Shown: piece by piece, positions 59,455 through 64,000 of the stretch | Layout: each line of letters begins with the position of its first letter | Numbering within the stretch: the stretch's first letter is position 1 | From: JAUVPY01 sp034412795 | GTDB taxonomy: Bacteria; Chloroflexota; Anaerolineae; 4572-78; NAK82 | Reading direction: 5' to 3' | DNA length: 64,000 bases | Assembly: GCA_034412795.1 (NCBI GenBank) | Contig: DAOUMD010000277.1 | Location: 1-64,000 of the forward strand | Made by a program: the position numbers and the translations under genes | Notes under the pieces: generated by a model | What the model saw: only the letters and a program-made list of their open reading frames with translations | Databases searched by the model: none | Told to the model about the DNA's origin: nothing

Positions 59455-59541
59455 TTACCAATCTACCAATCTGCCAATCTACCAAACCACCAATCTGCCA
59501 ATCTACCAAACCACCAATCCACCAACCTTCCAGTCTTCCAG
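59455..59541. repeat. CCAATCTACCAATCTG tandem word repeat
   Basis: About 85 bp of CCAATCTA, CCAATCTG and CCAAACCA words in near-tandem order, ending in CCAACCTTCCAGTCTTCCAGG, whose last part uses the same CTTCCA words as the cbiO-nuoN gap. Unlike the other sites, no complementary arm is present. Confidence 0.7.
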
Positions 59542-59543
59542 GA

Positions 59544-60596
59544 TTAAGCGACGGTCACCTCGTCTGACCGGTATACGTCCTGGATGGCGTTGAGCAGATT
59601 GACGCCCTCGTCCATCGGCCGCTGGAAAGCCTTGCGCCCCGAGATGAGGCCCATGCCACCCGCACGCTTGTTGATGACTGACGTGCGTACCGCCTGGGCC
59701 AGATCGTTTTCGCCCGATGCGCCGCCCGAGTTGATCATGCCGATCCGTCCCATGTAGCAGTTGGCCACCTGGTAGCGCACCCAGTCGATGGGATGGTCGC
59801 TGGTCAGTTCGTCGTATACCTTGGGGTGCGTCCGGCCGAACTTGATGGCGGTGTACCCGCCGTTGTTCTCCGCCTGCTTCTGCTTAATGATGTCGGCCTC
59901 AATGGTGACGCCCAGGTGGTTGGCCTGCCCGCTCAGGTCGGCCGAGAGGTGGTAGTCCACCCCTTCGTGTTTGAAGGCCGGGTTGCGCAGGTAGGCCCAC
60001 AGCACAGTGACCATACCCAGTTCGTGGGCGTAGGCAAAGGCCTCGCTGACTTCTTGAATTTGGCGACGTGATTCGGGCGCTCCGTAATAAACGGTTGCCC
60101 CGACCGCCATAGCGCCCAGGTCGAAGGCCTGCTGCACGCCGGCAAAGAGCGTCTGGTCGTAGATGGCCGGGTAAGTCAGTAGTTCGTTGTGATTGATTTT
60201 CATGATAAAGGGGATTTTGTGCGCGTACTTGCGCGAGATTGCACCTAGCACACCCAACGTCGAGGCCACAGCATTGCAGCCGCCTTCGATGGCCAGCCTG
60301 ACGATGTTTTCGGGGTCGAAATAGATGGGATTGGGTGCAAAGGAGGCCCCAGCCGAGTGCTCAATACCCTGATCCACAGGCAGGATGGACAGATAGCCGG
60401 TGCCACCCAGTCGCCCGGTGTTAAAGATAGTTTGCATATTGCGCAGCACAGCGGCAGGGCGGTCGGTGTGCACCATTACCCGGTCCACAAAATCGGGGCC
60501 GGGGAGATGGAGCACGTCCTTGGGAATCCCCGTGCAGGTGTGATTTAATAGGCTTTCGGCTTCCTCACCTAACAGATCCAAGATTTGTGAAGTCAT
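59544..60596 (-). CDS. fbaB: Class I fructose-bisphosphate aldolase (FbaB/DhnA type)
   Basis: A 350-residue enzyme of the archaeal-type class I aldolase family. Markers are LSILPVDQGIEHSAGASFAPNP, ALKINHN-like PFIMKINHNELL with the Schiff-base-region Lys, VGATVYYGAP, and YTAIKFGRTHP with a later Lys; INSGGASGENDL closes the barrel. It cleaves fructose-1,6-bisphosphate in glycolysis or works in reverse. It is the first gene of the set fbaB, aldolase, dehydrogenase on the minus strand. Confidence 0.92.
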   Translation of the reverse strand: MTSQILDLLGEEAESLLNHTCTGIPKDVLHLPGPDFVDRVMVHTDRPAAVLRNMQTIFNTGRLGGTGYLSILPVDQGIEHSAGASFAPNPIYFDPENIVRLAIEGGCNAVASTLGVLGAISRKYAHKIPFIMKINHNELLTYPAIYDQTLFAGVQQAFDLGAMAVGATVYYGAPESRRQIQEVSEAFAYAHELGMVTVLWAYLRNPAFKHEGVDYHLSADLSGQANHLGVTIEADIIKQKQAENNGGYTAIKFGRTHPKVYDELTSDHPIDWVRYQVANCYMGRIGMINSGGASGENDLAQAVRTSVINKRAGGMGLISGRKAFQRPMDEGVNLLNAIQDVYRSDEVTVA

Positions 60597-60627
60597 CTAA
60601 ATATCTCCTCTGATCGACTTTTTTTCC

Positions 60628-60807
60628 GGATCTACGCCAAATAGTGGGATGTAACGCCATTTGTGGAGCATGTCATCCTGAGTGACGTCAGGAGCGAAGG
60701 ATCTCATTTTCCCTTGTGAGACGAGATTCTTTGCCTATGGCTCAGAATGACATGCCCTCTTTTGGCAGTCTGAATTGCTCATCTACCCCACTAATCTGCG
60801 TAGAGTC
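60628..60807. mobile_element. 180-bp MITE, copy B, with 8-bp target duplication
   Basis: About 93 percent identical by eye to 33747-33926 and of the same length. It begins GGATCTACGC and ends GCGTAGAGTC, and is flanked by TTTTTTCC at 60620-60627 and 60808-60815. The sharp ends and distinct flanking duplications in the two copies define the element boundaries. It lies upstream of fbaB and downstream of the metal permease gene. Confidence 0.9.
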
Positions 60808-60875
60808 TTTTTTCCTTGGGTTGATGCGAACCGTTCAAGTATATCATTGATGGTGGAATAAGGCAACGAAATATG

Positions 60876-61985
60876 TCAGCTCACAATGGCCTGACGTGCG
60901 ACCTGGCGACCACGATCAGTTAACGATAAGTATTCACCCTGACTGAGGATGATGCCTCGTCGTTCCGCCTGTTTTACGACCCGGTCTGCGAAATCGGGTC
61001 CCCAACGCATGTGTTCCTGTAGGTGGGCGAGATGATATTCTTCGTCTGCTTCGGGAAGGCCTTCGTGATTCAAGAGGTGGATGGCCAACATGGTCTGGGC
61101 GAACTCCCAGCGCTGGCGGGCGCGGCGGCGAGCGATTGCGACCAGACCCCGATCGGGGGCCAGCAGAAAGACCAGCGCGAACAAAACCCCGGCCATGGTC
61201 GCCATTGATCCGGCAATGGACACATCGAGTGCGCGTGCCAGCCAATAGCCGCTGATTGCACTGGCGATGCCGATCAGTGCGCTAAGCCCGATCATACGCG
61301 GCAGGCGGTCGGTCAGCAGATACGCAGCGGCGGGCGGCGCGATCATCAGCGCCACAACCAAGATAGAGCCGACAGCGTCGAAGGCGCCGACTGCCGTCAC
61401 CGAGACGAGCGTCATCAGTGCGTAGTGGATGAGCGCCGGGGAAAAGCCCAGCGCTGCCGCCAGCCCGGCGTCGAAGGTCGCCAGCTTCAACTCTTTATTG
61501 AAGAGTAGAATGAACAAGATGTTGAGCAGCAAGATGCCGCCCATCACGTACAGCGCCCGTGGCCCCAGGTCGTGGCCCCAGACGACAAAACGGGTGAATG
61601 GTGCAAAAGCCAGTTCACCCAATAGCACGGCGTCGGTGTCCAGGTGGACGTTGCCAGCGAAGCGCGAGATGAGGATGACGCCGATGCTGAACAACACTGG
61701 AAACACCAGCCCGATGGCTGCGTCTTCTCGCACCAACCGGGTGCGGTTGAGCAGCTCTACCAGACTGACTGTGACCACGCCAGTTAGCGTGGCTGCGATC
61801 ACCAGCAAGGGAGAGGAGATATCCTTAGTCACGAAGAAGGCCAGCACAATTCCCAACAGGATGGCATGGCTGATGGCATCGCTCATCAACGCTATGCGAC
61901 GCAATACCAGGAATACGCCTGGCAGAGCACAGGCTACGGCTACCACCGCAGCGATCAGTTGAATCTCAACTTGTGGCTGGCTCAT
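60876..61985 (-). CDS. Mn/Zn-type ABC permease with C-terminal winged helix
   Basis: A 369-residue ABC-3 family permease. About 8-9 TM helices cover residues 1-280, with the family block SDAISHAILLGIVLAFF and DAVGSILVVALMIAPPAAAYLLT. The C-terminal about 80 residues form a DtxR-like winged-helix segment (HLLNHEGLPEADEEYHLAHL, then VKQAERRGIILSQGEYLSLTDRGRQVA). Such fusions occur in TroCD-type systems. Its start overlaps the stop of the previous permease gene by 4 nt. Confidence 0.9.
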   Translation of the reverse strand: MSQPQVEIQLIAAVVAVACALPGVFLVLRRIALMSDAISHAILLGIVLAFFVTKDISSPLLVIAATLTGVVTVSLVELLNRTRLVREDAAIGLVFPVLFSIGVILISRFAGNVHLDTDAVLLGELAFAPFTRFVVWGHDLGPRALYVMGGILLLNILFILLFNKELKLATFDAGLAAALGFSPALIHYALMTLVSVTAVGAFDAVGSILVVALMIAPPAAAYLLTDRLPRMIGLSALIGIASAISGYWLARALDVSIAGSMATMAGVLFALVFLLAPDRGLVAIARRRARQRWEFAQTMLAIHLLNHEGLPEADEEYHLAHLQEHMRWGPDFADRVVKQAERRGIILSQGEYLSLTDRGRQVARQAIVS

Positions 61986-63121
61986 ACGCTTGCCTCCTCA
62001 CGAATCCTGGACAGGCGTTCCGCTTCGACCAGGCCAGAGGGGGTCAATACCCACTCATCAGGACCTACTTGATGTACCCAGCCTCGTCTTTCCAATTGCT
62101 CCAAACTGTGTGCCACGCCTCCACGCCCGCGATTCATTGCCCGGAGTACGGCAATGGAGTGTCCGTGATCCTCGTTGTCGTGCTGAGACGCCAGCGCGTA
62201 AAGATCGCCCAGGACTGCCTCACCCCGCAGCCGTCGACGATTGCGTTGGTGACTCACCCAGCGCCACACAAGCCCACGGTTGGGAGCAAGAGTAATCGAT
62301 ATCAGCACGATGGCGCTGATGCATAGCACAATGGTGGGGCCGGTTGGCAGACGAGTCGTTGTGCTGCTAACCAACGCGCCGCTTACTCCAGCCAGCGCAC
62401 CGAACAGAGCTGAGAGACCTATCATAACCCCCAGCCGGTCAGTCCACTGGCGGGCTGCTGCGGCCGGTGCCACTACCATAGCACTCATCAGTACCACGCC
62501 GACTGTCTGCAATCCCAACACGATGGCCACCACCAGCAGGGTGATCAACAACACATCTAAGACGCGCATCGGAAAACCCAGGCTGGCTCCGAATTCAGGA
62601 TCAAAGGTGAGCAATTTGAACTCCTTCCAGAAGATCAACATCGCCAGCAGCGCCAGTGTTCCCAGCCCGGCCATCGTGACTACGTCGCGTTCCAGGAGAG
62701 CGGCGGCTTGTCCAAACAAAAACTTGTCCAGTCCTGCCTGGGCTGCATTGGGCATCTTCTGGATAAAGGTCAGAAGCACCAGTCCAAAGCCAAAGAAGAC
62801 CGCCAGCACCAGACCCAAGGCACTGTCATCTTTGACTCGGGTAGTGTTAATGATGCTCATTACAAGTAGTGTGCCGATCCAACCGGCTGCCACAGCCCCC
62901 AAGATCAACACCAAGGGTGCCTTGCTGCCTGTCAGCAGAAAAGCAAGGGCGATGCCAGGCAATGCAGCGTGAGAGATGGCGTCTCCCAACAGGCTTTGCT
63001 TGCGCAGCACGGCATACGTACCTAGCGCACCACTGAGGATGCCCAGCATGGCCGAGCCCAAGGCCACCGTCCGCAACGTATAGTCGGAGAAAAGACTACC
63101 GAGCAATTCGAGCAGGTTCAT
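61982..63121 (-). CDS. Mn/Zn-type ABC permease with C-terminal winged helix
   Basis: A 379-residue ABC-3 permease from the ATG at 63121 (AGGAGA upstream). TM helices lie in residues 1-275, with SLLGDAISHAALPGIALAFLL and LQTVGVVLMSAMVVAPAAAARQW. The C-terminal region (about 290-380) is again a winged-helix-like domain (VLRAMNRGRGGVAHSLEQLERRGWVHQVGPDEW). It probably forms a heterodimeric channel with the next gene product. It overlaps the ATPase gene by 26 bp. Confidence 0.9.
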   Translation of the reverse strand: MNLLELLGSLFSDYTLRTVALGSAMLGILSGALGTYAVLRKQSLLGDAISHAALPGIALAFLLTGSKAPLVLILGAVAAGWIGTLLVMSIINTTRVKDDSALGLVLAVFFGFGLVLLTFIQKMPNAAQAGLDKFLFGQAAALLERDVVTMAGLGTLALLAMLIFWKEFKLLTFDPEFGASLGFPMRVLDVLLITLLVVAIVLGLQTVGVVLMSAMVVAPAAAARQWTDRLGVMIGLSALFGALAGVSGALVSSTTTRLPTGPTIVLCISAIVLISITLAPNRGLVWRWVSHQRNRRRLRGEAVLGDLYALASQHDNEDHGHSIAVLRAMNRGRGGVAHSLEQLERRGWVHQVGPDEWVLTPSGLVEAERLSRIREEASV

Positions 63122-63926
63122 CGTGTGTCTCCTGGGATGAAGCATCTGGCTCAAGGGAGTGTCCGGGCTCGCGGGTGGCTGACCCGCCGTTGCGACTCAG
63201 AAATGCCACGCGGCCACCGTAGGCCAGTCTCAGGTTCTCATCGGTGAAAACTTCATCCACCGGCCCGCTGGCGATACGGCGCACATTTAGCAGGGTGACC
63301 CAGTCAAAATATTCGGGCACGGTCTGCAGGTCGTGGTGTACAACGACCACGGTCTTGCCTGCAGCCCGCAGCTCCTGCAACAGGGTGACGATGGCTCGTT
63401 CGGTAGTGGCATCCACACCCTGGAATGGCTCATCCATAAAGTATACTTGTGCATCTTGCACGAGCGCGCGGGCCAGGAAGACACGCTGTTGCTGGCCGCC
63501 CGACAGTTGACTGATCTGTCGATCTGCGAAGGGGCGCATACCGACCTTATCTAATGCCTCCAGTGCCAGGGTTCGCTCATGGCGGCCCGGCCTTCGCACC
63601 CAACCTAAGTGCCCGTAGCGGCCCATCATCACTACATCTAACACATTGGTGGGGAAGTCCCAATCCACGCTCTCGCGCTGCGGCACGTAGCCCACCACCC
63701 GGCGCTGCTCGGCGTAGGGCTTGTCGTATATCAACACCTGGCCCGCGGCCGGGCGAACCAGGCCCAGGATGGCCTTGATCAACGTCGTTTTTCCGGCGCC
63801 ATTGGGGCCGACGACAGCCATCAGAACGCCGGCAGGCACCTCCAGGTCTATATCCCATAACACCGGTTGGTCTCGATAAGCAACGGTCAAGTCCATTACT
63901 TCAATCGCTTTGGTTTCCTCATTCAT
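63096..63926 (-). CDS. Mn/Zn/Fe-type ABC transporter ATPase
   Basis: A 276-residue ATPase from the ATG at 63926 (GGAGTAGAG upstream). It has Walker A GPNGAGKTT, Q-loop YVPQRESVDWDFP (the usual sequence of the ZnuC/MntB/TroB group), signature LSGGQQQRVFLARAL, Walker B VYFMDEPFQGVD and switch His VVHHDL. It energises import of Mn, Zn or Fe through the two permeases. The metal-binding protein gene is expected beyond the right edge. Confidence 0.94.
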   Translation of the reverse strand: MNEETKAIEVMDLTVAYRDQPVLWDIDLEVPAGVLMAVVGPNGAGKTTLIKAILGLVRPAAGQVLIYDKPYAEQRRVVGYVPQRESVDWDFPTNVLDVVMMGRYGHLGWVRRPGRHERTLALEALDKVGMRPFADRQISQLSGGQQQRVFLARALVQDAQVYFMDEPFQGVDATTERAIVTLLQELRAAGKTVVVVHHDLQTVPEYFDWVTLLNVRRIASGPVDEVFTDENLRLAYGGRVAFLSRNGGSATREPGHSLEPDASSQETHDEPARIAR

Positions 63927-63945
63927 CACTCTACTCCAAATCTCT

Positions 63946-64000
63946 TTACGCAGTACGCGGTACACGTATTGCGTACTGCGTATTGCGTACTGCGTATTGT
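63946..64000. repeat. GCGTACT-word repeat at right edge
   Basis: TACGCAGTACGCGGTACACG is followed by ATTGCGTACTGCGT words repeated to the window end. The words match those in the nuoL-nuoM gap. The element runs past the edge, so its complementary arm cannot be seen. Confidence 0.6.

Overview
The window is one continuous stretch of bacterial chromosome, most likely from a member of the Chloroflexota (Anaerolineae-like). This is inference. It rests on a 13-gene complex I operon with a nuoC-nuoD fusion, a bacterial translin homologue beside a DUF3467 gene, lipoproteins and surface proteins with long Thr/Pro linkers, membrane-anchored Cas4-like fragments, class I-type fructose-bisphosphate aldolase, and abundant short intergenic inverted repeats. 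No rRNA or canonical tRNA gene, CRISPR array, or complete insertion sequence is visible.

Layout. 1-3960: moxR / DUF58 / DUF4129 envelope operon (minus). 3970-7415: a small sugar-phosphate transferase, a two-TM coiled-coil protein and a CBS-CHAT caspase-like protease (minus). 7813-10593: a lipoprotein, a zinc ribbon-FHA protein, a ferritin-like protein and a Fur-family regulator with palindromic operators in its promoter. 10625-13452: a cobalt/nickel ECF transporter, cbiMN-cbiQ-cbiO (plus). 13538-33518 (minus): the respiratory complex I operon, transcribed nuoA-B-CD-E-F-G-H-I-J-K-L-M-N from a near-consensus promoter at about 33680. It has two accessory insertions. One is an MNT/HEPN toxin-antitoxin pair translationally coupled between nuoE and nuoF. 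The other is a 3.7-kb island between nuoM and nuoN holding an orphan BrnA, a DIP1984-family gene with a tRNA-like RNA at its 3' end, an ADP-ribosylglycohydrolase, two broken DUF2442 copies, a small zinc-binding-like protein and a lone MNT nucleotidyltransferase.

33747-41412 (minus): a 180-bp MITE, an rRNA/tRNA uracil methyltransferase, a PEP/pyruvate-binding protein, glutamate dehydrogenase, gatB and nrdR, the last with a pair of NrdR boxes. 41863-46086 (plus): DUF3467, translin, a three-gene cluster in which an L,D-transpeptidase sits between two halves of a Cas4-like nuclease, and an amidohydrolase. 46331-50076 (plus): oligopeptide ABC transporter genes (binding protein and two permeases). 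50083-57317: a YtcJ-type amidohydrolase, a LolD-type ATPase, a VapBC module, a cluster of stem-loops, and a heterodimeric ABC exporter whose two genes are separated by a second MITE. 57508-60596 (minus): a GpsA-like dehydrogenase, an HpcH/HpaI aldolase and a class I FBP aldolase. 60628-60807 is the second copy of the 180-bp MITE. 60876-63926 is a Mn/Zn-type ABC transporter in which both permeases carry C-terminal winged-helix domains.

Across the window many intergenic gaps, several inside the nuo operon, are filled by imperfect hairpins built from short reiterated words, and the words differ from site to site. These hairpins, the MITEs with clean 8-bp target duplications, the tRNA-like RNA, and the toxin-antitoxin and CHAT modules are the parts least explained by ordinary annotation.
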